The notes beneath the pieces were generated by a model. The model did not search any database and was not told the DNA's origin. It saw nothing but the letters and a program-made list of their open reading frames with translations. From positions 1 through 15,621 of the forward strand of contig JBIOJM010000244.1 of assembly GCA_044450785.1 (NCBI GenBank): a stretch of DNA of 15,621 bases, given 5' to 3'. Source of the DNA: JBIOJM01 sp044450785 (GTDB lineage Bacteria > Planctomycetota > Planctomycetia > Isosphaerales > Isosphaeraceae). Made by a program: the position numbers and the translations under genes. Position 1 is the stretch's first letter. Each line of letters begins with the position of its first letter. Of this stretch, positions 1 to 8,953 are shown one piece after another.

Positions 1-1
1 C

Positions 2-100
2 AACAACAAGATCCGCGTGATCCAACGACGAGCCTACGGATTTCGAGACGAAGAGTACCTCCGCCTCAAAATCCTCACGTGCATGCTGCCAGAAATCTGA
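2..100 (+). CDS. ISL3-family transposase, C-terminal end (partial)
   Basis: This is the last 32 codons of a transposase that begins outside the window. The visible residues include RAYGFRDEEYLRLKILTCML near the end. That is the conserved C-terminal tail of ISL3-type (IS204/IS1001/IS1096/IS1165) DDE transposases as I remember it, where the protein ends a few dozen bases before the right terminal repeat. None of the catalytic residues is in view, so whether the enzyme is intact cannot be judged. The stop codon TGA is at 98-100, and a sequence resembling an ISL3 terminal repeat ends about 40 bases further on. The family assignment rests on the tail motif together with the terminal repeat. Confidence 0.8.
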   Translation, partial: NNKIRVIQRRAYGFRDEEYLRLKILTCMLPEI

Positions 101-110
101 AAATCAGTCC

Positions 111-140
111 AAAGTTACCCACTCGGTTGGGAGAAGAGCC
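111..140 (+). mobile_element. right terminal inverted repeat of the ISL3-type element
   Basis: Read outward-in on the minus strand from position 140, the sequence begins GGCTCTTCTCCCAACCGAGT. ISL3-family elements characteristically have ends starting GGCTCTT. The outer edge is therefore about 140, or 141 if one more G belongs to the repeat. ISL3 elements usually duplicate 8 bp of target, so 141-148 (cagattgg) is the predicted direct repeat. The left copy lies outside the window, so neither the duplication nor the partner repeat can be confirmed here. Confidence 0.65.
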
Positions 141-200
141 CAGATTGGTAGCCTCCGCTCCCAGCCCGTCGTCAATCCCGCCGCGGCCGATCTCGCGGAG

Positions 201-3200
201 TTGTTCGCCATCCAAGGCGGGATCGACGACCGCCTCAACAACCCGGGGGCGGGCCCGGTCGAGATCGTCAAGAACCAATTCTTCGTGACGCCGGCCGCCG
301 AGGCGAGCGCACCGGGCGCGATCGAGCGGGCCATGAACATCGCCGCCGGCGACACCGTCAACATCGCCCCTGGAACCTATCCAGGACCGCTTGATGTCAC
401 CCAGGACTCGTCCCTCGTCGGCGCGGGGGCCTCGGCGGTGACCATCAGCGGCGCCGGCCCGGTCGTTTCCGTCGCCAGCGGAGTGACTGCGAGCCTCGAC
501 GGCTTGACCATCTCGGGCGGCTCGGCCGCCAATGGCGGCGGAGTGGACAACGCCGGCAGGCTGACCATCCTCGACAGCGCCATCGACAATAACTCGGCCA
601 CCGGCAACGGCGGCGGCATCGAGAACGAAGCGGGTGGTACATTGTGCATTTCCGACTCCACCGTGGCCAACAACATGGCTGGCGGCCTTGGCGGCGGCAT
701 CGACAATCAGGGCAGGCTCACGATCGTGAACAGCACCGTCGCGGACAACTCGGCCGCGGCCGGCGGAGGGATCAGCGACGAAGGACCGCTCACGGCCGTC
801 AACGCCACGGTCGCCTACAACAGCACCAGCGGCGGCCTTGACTCCGGCGGTGGCTTGGACGTCACCGGTGCCGGGACGGCGACGCTCGACAACGCGATCG
901 TTGCCCTCGACACGGACGCAAGCGGCGGCGACGACGTGGGAGGCACGGGGATCGCCTCGACCAGCTCGAACAACCTGGTCGGCGTTGACGACACGGGCAC
1001 CGTCGGCGCCTCGGTGAGCCCGTTTGTGGTCGGCAGGGCAAATCCCGGGCTCGCCTCGGGGCTGGCCTACAACGGCGGGCCGACGCAAACCATCGCCGTC
1101 GCGTCGTCCACGAGTCCGGCGCTGAATAACGGCAGTAACTCTTGGGCCGCGGCCTACGTTGTGACCACCGACCAGCGCGGCGCCACGCGCGGCCCGGACG
1201 GAGGCTTGAACGCCGGAACGGTCGTCGACATCGGCTCCTACGAGGCCAGCTCGTCGTACCTGGTCACCTCCGCGTCCGACGCGACGGATACCGGCACATT
1301 CCAGGCCGCGGTCGCCTGGGCGAATCTCAACACCAATGTCAATGCGGCCAATCTCGCCGAGCCGGCTCCTAATACCGTCGGTTTCGTTACCAACGGCACG
1401 TTCTCTTCGCCCCAGACGATCGGGTTCTTCCGCGGTTCGAGCGCCTTGGACGTGTCCAACAGCGCCGGAGAGGTAATCCAGGGGCCCGGGGCGAACCTCG
1501 TTACGATCGAAGCCTACGGTGCACGCGGGGTCTTCCAGATCTCCAGCGGCGTGACAGCCACAATCATAGGCCTGGCTATCTCCGGGGGCTCGAACGATGG
1601 CATCGAAAACATGGGTTCGCTCACGGTCGCCGGCTGCGAGATTACCAACGACGGTACGGGCATCGACAACGCCGGGACGCTCACGGTCGCCGGCTGCGAG
1701 ATTACCAACGACGGTACGGGCATCGACAACGCCGGGACGCTCGCTGTCACGGACAGTACGATTGCGTACGACTCGCCCGGCATCGACAACGAGCTTGGTT
1801 CGACACTCAACCTCACCAACTCCACGATCACCCTGAACGGCGGAGCCAACCAAAGCCCGGCTGGGTCGGGGGGCATTGACAACTTCGGCACGCTGACCGC
1901 AGTCAACACCACAATCGCCGACAACCAAGGGGGTGGGTTAGACGACGAGCCAGAGTGCACCCCCGCAACTCTCTACAACACGATTGTCGCCCTCAACCAA
2001 ATGGCTGCTCCATTGACGTACGCCGCCACTTACGGTGACATTTCGGGTGAAGTCTCCTCGGCCAGTTCCTACAACTTGATAGGCCCAGGGGGATCCGGTG
2101 GCCTCACCGGTGCCGACGGCCACCACAACCAGGTCGACGTACTCGACCCCGGACTGGCATCGGTGCCGTTTCAAATCGTCACCTGGTCAGGCAACAAGGG
2201 CGGTCCCACCCGAACCATCGCCCTGCTCCCCGGCAGCCCGGCGATCAAAGCCGGGAGCGTCGCGCTCGCCAGCCAGTACGGCCTCGCTACCGACCAGCGC
2301 GGCGCGGGCTTTCCCCGGGTCATCAACGGAGCGGTGGACATCGGTGCCTTCGAGAGCCCGGTCTTCGGGAGCCCGACCGTCTATACGGTGACCAGCACCA
2401 GCAACGATGCCAGCGTGGCTGGTTCGCTACCGTGGGCGATCAACCAGGCCAACAATCAGGGCAATCCGGGCTATTCGCCCGCCAACCCCGCCGGTAGCCA
2501 GGTGACGTTCGCGATTCCCACGAGCGACCCGCATTACGACGCCTCGACCCATTCCTGGACGATCACGCTCTCCAGCACACTCGAGCTGTTCGAGGAGGAC
2601 GGACTGGAAGTGATTCAAGGCCCCGGCGCCAATGCCTTGACGGTCAGCGGCAACCACACGGTCAATGTGTTCAGCGTCGACGGCAACACGGCCGCTACCA
2701 TCTCGGGCTTGACGATCTCCGGAGGAACGGACAGCAACGCCTTCCTCGGCGGGGCCGCCGGCGGAGGCGGCATCTTCAATAACGGTACGCTCACAGTTCG
2801 CGCCTGCGTCGTCTCCGGCAACTCCGCCCCAAACTCAGCGAACGGCGGGGGTATCATGAACCAGAATATCTTGACGGTTGCGGACAGCAAGATCGAGGGC
2901 AACAACGGCGCCATAAACGGGGGCGGCATCCTGAACGACTGGGTGATGACGGTCTCCGACAGCGAGATCGACTCCAACTCCGCCGATTATCCCGGCGGCG
3001 GCGGCGAAGGTGGCGGCATCTTCAATGTTGTCGGCGTGGCGACGATCATAGACAGTACCATCGCCGGCAACACGGGGGGAGCTTTTGGCGGTGGAGTGGG
3101 GAATGCCGGAGCGAGCCTCAGGGTCATCGGCAGCGTGATTGCGGACAACTCTGCCGGCACTGCGGGCACCCCCGCCGGTAGCGGTGGCGGGCTCTATGCC

Positions 3201-6200
3201 TCCGGCTCCATGCAAATCACCGATAGCACCATCGCCAACAATACGGCCAACGTCGGTGGCGGCATATTTGTAAATTCAGGCGCGCTGATGATTACCGACT
3301 CGACAATCGCGGGCAACACGGCCACTTCGCCACTCCCGTCGTGGTTGCCCCCTTCCGCCGGCTCGGGTGGCGGCTTGTGGGACCCGGGCGTCGAAGCACG
3401 TTTCGCAGGAGTCCCAGCCATTTTGGATAACAGCATCGTCGCCGATAACGTGGGCCCGAGCGGGCTGGACGATATCGCTGGAGGTGCGCTCTCGCCCTCC
3501 AGCGCGTACAACCTCGTCGGGGTCGACAACACCGGAAGCCTGACCAATGGCGTCAACGGAAACGTCGTGGGCCCTCAGTACAACCCCATGCTGGGCCCGC
3601 TCCAGAACAACGGCGGCCCAACCGAGACCATGGCCCTTTTGCCCGGCAGCCCAGCGCTCGGAAAGGGTGACCCCGCGGACACCAACGCGGACCAGCGAGG
3701 CGCGCCCGTGGACAGCCCGCCCGACATCGGCGCTTTCCAGAGTCAGGGCTTCAATGTCACGGCCGACATCACCAACCCGACCTACAGCTCCGGCCAGGTC
3801 GGCCTCACGGCGAGCGCGGTGGACGGGCCGGGCGGCAACCAGGGCGCCAGCTTCATCTACAACATCGACTGGGGCGACGGCACCGCTTTGAACCCCGACA
3901 TTACATCCGTCCCGCGCTCCGCCGGCAATGGCAGCGGCGTGCCGCTCAGCCATACCTATGCCAGCCCGGGTGTTTACATGGTGTCGCTGACCGCAGTCGA
4001 CGAAGGCTTGGAAGTCAGCCCGCCGGCCACGGCCGTGATCGTCGTCAGCAGCACGCCGGAGGATAGCATCTCCCTCAGCGGTGGCACCACGGCGGGGCAG
4101 GTGGTCATCAGCACGGACACCCCGCCTGCTGCGGTTTACACTCCCACTGACCTGGTCTTCGTCGCCGGCGAGGGCGGCTCGGACACCTACACGGTCAACT
4201 TCGGGAGCACGCTCACGACCCCCATCACCATTGCCGGGTCCGGCGGCACCGACACCCTCGTCGTCAACGGCGACAGCAGCTCCACCAACGTCATCAACAA
4301 AACGCCAGGGAGTGTCACCTGGGGCAGTCCCGTCACGGAAACTATCACCCGCTCCGGGATACCGAACACGACGATCAACGCCAACGGCACATCGCAGAAC
4401 TATGTCAATGATCCAGGCGGGAACACGACCATCAACGGGGGGCCGGGCGCGAACACCGTCGTGATCACGGCCAGCAGCGGCAACGGCGTCGTCATCAACG
4501 GCGGGCCGAGCACGAACAGCTATGTCGTCGACCTCGGCAGTTTGGCCGGCCCGGTGACGATCAACAATAGCAACGCCACCGCGAGCAACAGCCTCGTCGT
4601 CAACGGCGCCGCCGGCAACAACGCGATCACCGCATCCGGCGATCAGGTGGTGTCTGGAACCCAGACGATCACCGACACCACGGCACTGACGAACCTGACG
4701 GTCAACGGCGGGAGCGGCAGCAATCAGGTGACCGTGTCCACCCTCACGGTGCCCGTACAGAGCCTGGCGCTCAACGGCGGCGGAACCAGCAACACGATTA
4801 CCCTGAACAATGTCGGTTCGTCCGTGGGCTCGGTCGCGGTCACGCCGGGTTCCAGCTCCGGAACGACGCAGGTGCAGGTTAACGGCACTCCGCCGGCCAT
4901 CGTGACAACGCAAGACGTGCTGCCGGTGGTGAGCGCCGGGAGCAATACCAGCGTCAACGAGGGAGCGACACTCCGCGGCTCGGGCTCGTTCGCCGATTCC
5001 AGCACGAGCGCGACTTACTTGGCCACCGTGAACTATGGCGACGGCACCGCGACCCAGGCGCTCTACCTGACGAACGAGACATTTGCCCTCAGTCACGTCT
5101 ACGGCAAAGGCGGCACCTATACCGTGACGGTCACCGTCAGTGACGGCCGCAACGGTGTCGGCACCGGCTCCTTCGTCGTGACGGTCCTGAACGTACCGCC
5201 ATCCGTCGGCGCAATCAGCGGTGCGGCGCAGGTCGTACCGGGCCAAACGGTTGCTCTCACGGCCAGCTTCACCGATCCCGGCTTCCTGGAGACGCATACT
5301 GCGACGTTTAGCTGGGGCGACAACACCACCTCGGCGGGGACCGTCACCGAAAGCAACGGCTCCGGCAGTGTCGCTGGCAGCCATGTCTACGCAACGACCG
5401 GCAGCTACACGGTCACGCTCAGTGTCACCGATTCGGAGGGTGCCTCGTCCACACCCGTCAACTTCCAGGAAACGGTCACGCAGTCGGACATCTTGCTGGA
5501 CGCAACGGCCGGTGGCGCGCTCACGATTTCGGGCAATGGCAGCATCAACATTCCCGGCACGCTGGTCGTCGACTCCAGCTCGACGAGCGCCCTGTCGGCG
5601 AGCGGCAACGCCACGGTCAAGGCCTCCAGCATTCAACTGGTGGGCAAAGTTCAGAAATCCGGCAACGCGACCTTAAGCCCCTCGCCCGTCACGGGCGCCG
5701 CGGTCGTGCTCGATCCCCTGGCCAATATCACCGGGCCGAGCACGACCGGCCTGACGAATTACGGCGCCGTCACTGTCACCGGCAACAGTGCGCAGACGCT
5801 CAGTCCGGGAACCTTCACGCAGATCACCATTTCCAGCAACGCCTCCGTGACGCTCAACGCGGGCGTCTACGTCATCAAAGGGGGTGGGTTCACCGTGTCG
5901 GGGAATGCCACGGTCAAAGGCACGGGCGTCGTGATTTACAATGCCGGCAGCAGCTACCCCAACGCGGGCGGCACCTACGGGGCCATTTCCCTGAGCGGCA
6001 ACGGTGCGATCAATCTCGCTGCGCCCGCGACGGGGACGTATGCGGGCCTCGTGTTCGTGCAGCCGAGCGCCAACGCGAAGGCCCTCAGCACGAGCGGCAA
6101 TGCCATCGCGCTGAGCGGCACCGTTTTCGCGCCGTCCGCGCAGCTCAATCTCAGCGGCAACGCTCAGCTCAATGCGGCCGTCGTCGTCGATACCATGACC

Positions 6201-8258
6201 ATCAGCGGCAACGGGGTTTCCAATACCGTCACGCTGAGCTCACCCACCGGCACGGTCGCGTACACCCCGGCCCAGATCCGGGCCGCCTATGGCATTAGCG
6301 CGCTGGCGCTCGACGGCACCGGCCAGACCATCGCCATCGTCGATGCCTACGACGACCCGGATATCTACCAGGCTGTGGACGCGTTCGACTCCCAGTTCGG
6401 GCTGACCGCGACCGGGTCGACGCTCTACGCCCAGTATGGGCCGGCCTCATCGTTCTTGAGCGTGCTCAACCAGTACGGCCAAGCCACGAACTTGCCATCG
6501 ACCGACCCGAATGGCGCCGGCACCGATAACTGGGAAGTCGAGGAAGCGCTCGATGTCGAATGGGTCCATGCGATCGCCCCAGGAGCGCAAATCATCCTCG
6601 TCGAGGCCAACAGCCAGTCCCTCCCGGACCTGATGGCAAGCGTAGCGACGGCCGCCGCCCAGCCGGGCGTCTCGGTGGTGTCGATGAGCTGGGGCTTCGC
6701 CGAAGGCCAGGCCGTCTTCGCCAGCGATGAGGGCAAATACGACAGCGTATTCAACGTGCCCGGCGTGACCTTTGTTGCCAGCACGGGCGACTACGGGGCC
6801 GCCGATCCCGAGTATCCCGCCTATTCGCCCAACGTGGTGGCGGTCGGCGGTACAAGCCTCGCGCTCAACGCGGACAATTCGTACAACAGCGAAACGGGAT
6901 GGGGCTATTACTCCAGCGCAGCGGGCGCCATGATCGCCTCGGGCGGCGGGATCAGCCTGTACGAGCCCGAGCCGGCGTATCAGGATGGGGTCCAGTCCAC
7001 GGGCTGCCGTAGCACCCCCGATGTCTCGCTGGTCGCCGATCCGGCCACCGGTGCGTGGATCGCCGACCCGTACAACCTGGATCCCAGCGATCCGTTCGAG
7101 ATCGTGGGCGGCACGAGCTTGTCGGCCCCGGCCTGGGCGGGATTGCTGGCCGTGGTCAATCAAGGACGGGCGGCTGCGGGCGAGTCGACCTTGAACAGCA
7201 CAAGCCCGACCGATACGCAGCAAGCGCTCTACATGCTGCCCCAGAGCGATTACAACACAATCGCGAGCGGCACCAATGGCTACAGCGCGGGCGCGGGCTA
7301 CAACCTGGTGACCGGCTTGGGGACTCCGGTGGCCAATCTGCTGGTGCCCGACCTGATCAAGTACCAGGGGCCTGGCACGAGCTACGCGGGCTCGACCGTT
7401 GCAGGATTGCAGAATGCCGGGTTGGTCAACACCGGGACGAGCGACGGCGGTCCGATGGACGTATTCAGCGTGTTCAATTCCTTGACGGTCGCGATCAACG
7501 GGCTCGGTGGCGCCCAGGATCAGGTTTCCATCACCGGCCTCAGCTCGCCCCTGAACCAGACGCCGCCGCCGGCTGGTGCCGGTCGGACCGCGGCCAGTCC
7601 CCTGATCACAGCCGGAATCTCCTTCGGGCCGGCATCGAATCTCAGCCCCGCCGGCCTGACGCCTTTGCCGCCGGCCGGGTTCACGATCACGCCGTCCTCA
7701 ACTGGCCTCATGTCGCCGCAACCCGCCTGGGTCACGGCGCAGCCTATGGCCAACACACCGACACGTTCCGAGCACGATGTCTTTCTGCAGCGAACCGATC
7801 ACGACAACGAGCCCGGTCCCTTCGTGACGAGACACCGGAGCGGCCTGGTGCTCGATTCGGTCTTGAACGAACTGGCCTCTGATCGCGTCGGAAGGATGGG
7901 GGCCGGAGGCCGGAGGACGGAGGAAAGACCGATCCCCGATTTCTTCCGCGCTGTCTCCTCCGCCCACCGTCCTTCTGGGGAGCGGGGTGTGCCAGGAACG
8001 ATCGGGGCTTTGGCTGTCGACTGGGGCGGGGTTGCTGATCCTGAGATCCGGACCGGTCCGATGTCGCGGCAAGACCCGCCCCGGCAGTCCGGCGCACGCG
8101 AGGCGTCGCTGACGGACATCCTGCTCGCGGCCGGGTTTTGCAGTTTTGGCGCAGGTATCCGGGGTCAGAGGAATTCACGGGCTGGACGGTTGCACTTCAG
8201 GAGGAAATCGAGGTTTCTTGCTGATCAGCACGGCACGAGGGGGCGCCGTGACCATTGA
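201..8258 (+). CDS. giant choice-of-anchor Q / PKD / sedolisin (S53) surface protein, 5' end cut by IS
   Basis: Residues are counted from TTG 201, used only as a nominal start. The frame is open back to the IS edge at about 141 with plausible protein sequence, so the real N-terminus and secretion signal are probably lost or lie beyond the IS. Order of parts: three right-handed beta-helix blocks rich in ISGG, DSTIA and GGGI, each closing with the choice-of-anchor Q signature (DQRGATRGPDGG about 324 then DIGSYEA; DQRGAGF about 699 then DIGAFE; DQRGAPV about 1164 then DIGAFQ); a PKD domain (DWGDGT about 1223); a Gly/Asn/Thr-rich repeat region (about 1285-1568); two PKD domains (NYGDGT about 1610, SWGDNT about 1704); a beta-rich SGN-repeat domain resembling DUF7305 (about 1765-2010); and a sedolisin domain (about 2014-2389). 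The sedolisin residues are present: E2114 and D2118 in EEALD, oxyanion Asp D2197 in STGDYG, and S2306 in GGTSLSAP. A hydrophobic stretch (about 2637-2653) and an Arg-rich end follow, possibly a membrane anchor. The likely role is an exported adhesin or autoprocessing protease. Confidence 0.85.
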   Translation: MFAIQGGIDDRLNNPGAGPVEIVKNQFFVTPAAEASAPGAIERAMNIAAGDTVNIAPGTYPGPLDVTQDSSLVGAGASAVTISGAGPVVSVASGVTASLDGLTISGGSAANGGGVDNAGRLTILDSAIDNNSATGNGGGIENEAGGTLCISDSTVANNMAGGLGGGIDNQGRLTIVNSTVADNSAAAGGGISDEGPLTAVNATVAYNSTSGGLDSGGGLDVTGAGTATLDNAIVALDTDASGGDDVGGTGIASTSSNNLVGVDDTGTVGASVSPFVVGRANPGLASGLAYNGGPTQTIAVASSTSPALNNGSNSWAAAYVVTTDQRGATRGPDGGLNAGTVVDIGSYEASSSYLVTSASDATDTGTFQAAVAWANLNTNVNAANLAEPAPNTVGFVTNGTFSSPQTIGFFRGSSALDVSNSAGEVIQGPGANLVTIEAYGARGVFQISSGVTATIIGLAISGGSNDGIENMGSLTVAGCEITNDGTGIDNAGTLTVAGCEITNDGTGIDNAGTLAVTDSTIAYDSPGIDNELGSTLNLTNSTITLNGGANQSPAGSGGIDNFGTLTAVNTTIADNQGGGLDDEPECTPATLYNTIVALNQMAAPLTYAATYGDISGEVSSASSYNLIGPGGSGGLTGADGHHNQVDVLDPGLASVPFQIVTWSGNKGGPTRTIALLPGSPAIKAGSVALASQYGLATDQRGAGFPRVINGAVDIGAFESPVFGSPTVYTVTSTSNDASVAGSLPWAINQANNQGNPGYSPANPAGSQVTFAIPTSDPHYDASTHSWTITLSSTLELFEEDGLEVIQGPGANALTVSGNHTVNVFSVDGNTAATISGLTISGGTDSNAFLGGAAGGGGIFNNGTLTVRACVVSGNSAPNSANGGGIMNQNILTVADSKIEGNNGAINGGGILNDWVMTVSDSEIDSNSADYPGGGGEGGGIFNVVGVATIIDSTIAGNTGGAFGGGVGNAGASLRVIGSVIADNSAGTAGTPAGSGGGLYASGSMQITDSTIANNTANVGGGIFVNSGALMITDSTIAGNTATSPLPSWLPPSAGSGGGLWDPGVEARFAGVPAILDNSIVADNVGPSGLDDIAGGALSPSSAYNLVGVDNTGSLTNGVNGNVVGPQYNPMLGPLQNNGGPTETMALLPGSPALGKGDPADTNADQRGAPVDSPPDIGAFQSQGFNVTADITNPTYSSGQVGLTASAVDGPGGNQGASFIYNIDWGDGTALNPDITSVPRSAGNGSGVPLSHTYASPGVYMVSLTAVDEGLEVSPPATAVIVVSSTPEDSISLSGGTTAGQVVISTDTPPAAVYTPTDLVFVAGEGGSDTYTVNFGSTLTTPITIAGSGGTDTLVVNGDSSSTNVINKTPGSVTWGSPVTETITRSGIPNTTINANGTSQNYVNDPGGNTTINGGPGANTVVITASSGNGVVINGGPSTNSYVVDLGSLAGPVTINNSNATASNSLVVNGAAGNNAITASGDQVVSGTQTITDTTALTNLTVNGGSGSNQVTVSTLTVPVQSLALNGGGTSNTITLNNVGSSVGSVAVTPGSSSGTTQVQVNGTPPAIVTTQDVLPVVSAGSNTSVNEGATLRGSGSFADSSTSATYLATVNYGDGTATQALYLTNETFALSHVYGKGGTYTVTVTVSDGRNGVGTGSFVVTVLNVPPSVGAISGAAQVVPGQTVALTASFTDPGFLETHTATFSWGDNTTSAGTVTESNGSGSVAGSHVYATTGSYTVTLSVTDSEGASSTPVNFQETVTQSDILLDATAGGALTISGNGSINIPGTLVVDSSSTSALSASGNATVKASSIQLVGKVQKSGNATLSPSPVTGAAVVLDPLANITGPSTTGLTNYGAVTVTGNSAQTLSPGTFTQITISSNASVTLNAGVYVIKGGGFTVSGNATVKGTGVVIYNAGSSYPNAGGTYGAISLSGNGAINLAAPATGTYAGLVFVQPSANAKALSTSGNAIALSGTVFAPSAQLNLSGNAQLNAAVVVDTMTISGNGVSNTVTLSSPTGTVAYTPAQIRAAYGISALALDGTGQTIAIVDAYDDPDIYQAVDAFDSQFGLTATGSTLYAQYGPASSFLSVLNQYGQATNLPSTDPNGAGTDNWEVEEALDVEWVHAIAPGAQIILVEANSQSLPDLMASVATAAAQPGVSVVSMSWGFAEGQAVFASDEGKYDSVFNVPGVTFVASTGDYGAADPEYPAYSPNVVAVGGTSLALNADNSYNSETGWGYYSSAAGAMIASGGGISLYEPEPAYQDGVQSTGCRSTPDVSLVADPATGAWIADPYNLDPSDPFEIVGGTSLSAPAWAGLLAVVNQGRAAAGESTLNSTSPTDTQQALYMLPQSDYNTIASGTNGYSAGAGYNLVTGLGTPVANLLVPDLIKYQGPGTSYAGSTVAGLQNAGLVNTGTSDGGPMDVFSVFNSLTVAINGLGGAQDQVSITGLSSPLNQTPPPAGAGRTAASPLITAGISFGPASNLSPAGLTPLPPAGFTITPSSTGLMSPQPAWVTAQPMANTPTRSEHDVFLQRTDHDNEPGPFVTRHRSGLVLDSVLNELASDRVGRMGAGGRRTEERPIPDFFRAVSSAHRPSGERGVPGTIGALAVDWGGVADPEIRTGPMSRQDPPRQSGAREASLTDILLAAGFCSFGAGIRGQRNSRAGRLHFRRKSRFLADQHGTRGRRDH
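1621..1740 (+). repeat. perfect 60-bp tandem duplication inside the giant gene
   Basis: Bases 1621-1680 and 1681-1740 are identical at all 60 positions and stay in frame. Each copy encodes the 20-residue turn LTVAGCEITNDGTGIDNAGT of the second beta-helix block. Neighbouring turns of the helix are similar in pattern but clearly diverged. The absence of even a synonymous difference therefore points to a recent duplication, or to an assembly artefact. Confidence 0.95.
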
Positions 8259-8273
8259 CTCAGCAAAAGGAGC

Positions 8274-8580
8274 GAGGGAGACCCGCGGTCGAGCGGAGGT
8301 CGGGGTCAGGAGACCCGCGCCCAGCGCGGAGGTCGGGGTCAGGAGACCCGCGCCCAGCGCGGAGCCCAGCGCGGAGTGCGGGGTCAGGAGACCCGCGCCC
8401 AGCGCGGAGCCCAGCGCGGAGTGTGGGGTCAGGAGACCCGCACCCAGCGGTGAGGTCGGGGTCAGGAGACCCGCGCCCAGCGCCGAGGGCGGGGTCGGGA
8501 GACCCGCGCCCAGCGCGGAGGTCGGGGTCAGGAGACCCGCGCGCAGCGCGGAGTGTGGGGTCAAGAGATGCGCGCCCGAG
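8274..8580. repeat. minisatellite: seven 33/45-bp units with paired hairpins
   Basis: Full units start at 8302, 8335, 8380, 8425, 8458, 8491 and 8524, with degenerate partial units on both flanks. Five are 33 bp. The two starting at 8335 and 8380 are 45 bp because an internal 12-bp piece (CCCAGCGCGGAG) is duplicated. Each unit contains GGGTC-AGGA-GACCC, a 5-bp stem with a 4-nt loop. Immediately after it comes CGCGC-CCA-GCGCG, a 4-5-bp stem with a 3-nt loop. All unit lengths are multiples of three, so several frames on both strands stay open and read as fake repeat proteins. I see no start with a convincing ribosome site and no domain, so I treat the stretch as non-coding. It lies just after the stop of the giant gene and before the 3' end of the convergent toxin gene. 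Confidence 0.93.
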
Positions 8581-8605
8581 GATCGATGCCCTCAGTTCCT
8601 GGCGG

Positions 8606-8953
8606 TCAAGAGTAGGGGAGATACTCGACCCGGTTTTGCATATCGTCCGGGTCGAGGATTTTGGCAATCAACTCCAAATCGTGAACGGCTTGGCCAATGG
8701 AAATACCGAGCTGGTGAGCGTACACGACGCCAGCGAAAGCCGGGCCTGTTTGCAAACGCCGATGCGCGACTGCCAACAGATCTTGGTCCTGGCTGAAAAG
8801 CACGCGGCCAAGTGACGTGGCTCGGTCCAAGAGAGGGTCGTCGTCAAGCCTTGCCGACCCATCCTCTTCCGCCGTGAGTACGTCCACTCCGCGTTTCCGC
8901 AATCCCGCGGTGATCGCCGAAGGCACGTGATGATCCCTATACAGAGATACCAT
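8606..8953 (-). CDS. DUF5615 PIN-like (Mut7-C type) putative toxin
   Basis: A 115-residue protein of the DUF5615/COG4634 family, compact PIN-fold-like predicted nucleases related to the Mut7-C domain. Family features visible: the N-terminal Asp (D7 in YRDHHVPSAI), D24 in RGVDVLTAEE, the core strand GRVLFSQDQDLL carrying D56 and D58, and the C-terminal DDMQNRVEYLP, typical of this family. The length is normal and no break is seen. Its ATG overlaps the stop codon of the upstream DUF433 gene (TGATG on the minus strand), so the two are translationally coupled. DUF433-DUF5615 pairs have been predicted as a toxin-antitoxin type by comparative genomics. Toxicity and RNA cleavage for this member are inference. 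Confidence 0.9.
   Translation of the reverse strand: MVSLYRDHHVPSAITAGLRKRGVDVLTAEEDGSARLDDDPLLDRATSLGRVLFSQDQDLLAVAHRRLQTGPAFAGVVYAHQLGISIGQAVHDLELIAKILDPDDMQNRVEYLPYS

Noticed and set aside
75..1928. 617-residue open frame on the minus strand
   Set aside because: It is antisense to the beta-helix part of the giant gene. The composition is Arg/Gly/Val-rich with no domain, as expected from the complement of GC-rich repeats.
3276..5636. 786-residue open frame on the minus strand
   Set aside because: It is a shadow of the PKD and Gly/Asn-rich repeats of the giant gene. It has Arg/Asp/Gly-rich text without recognisable motifs, and its length is explained by base composition.
7890..7985. Purine-rich/pyrimidine-rich arms inside the end of the giant gene (ggaggccggaggacggagga versus tcctccgcccaccgtccttc)
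   Set aside because: The arms pair only partially and lie within an uninterrupted coding frame. They are too imperfect to call a terminator or an insertion.
8274..8580. CRISPR array
   Set aside because: Units are directly abutting with no variable spacers, and there are no cas genes. The array is a minisatellite.
8146..8796. Repeat protein (RRPAPSAEVGV units) on the plus strand, and LLTPTSALGAG units on the minus strand
   Set aside because: Unit lengths divisible by three keep several frames open at once. There is no convincing start, no ribosome site and no conserved domain outside the repeats, and the frame runs antisense into the DUF5615 gene.
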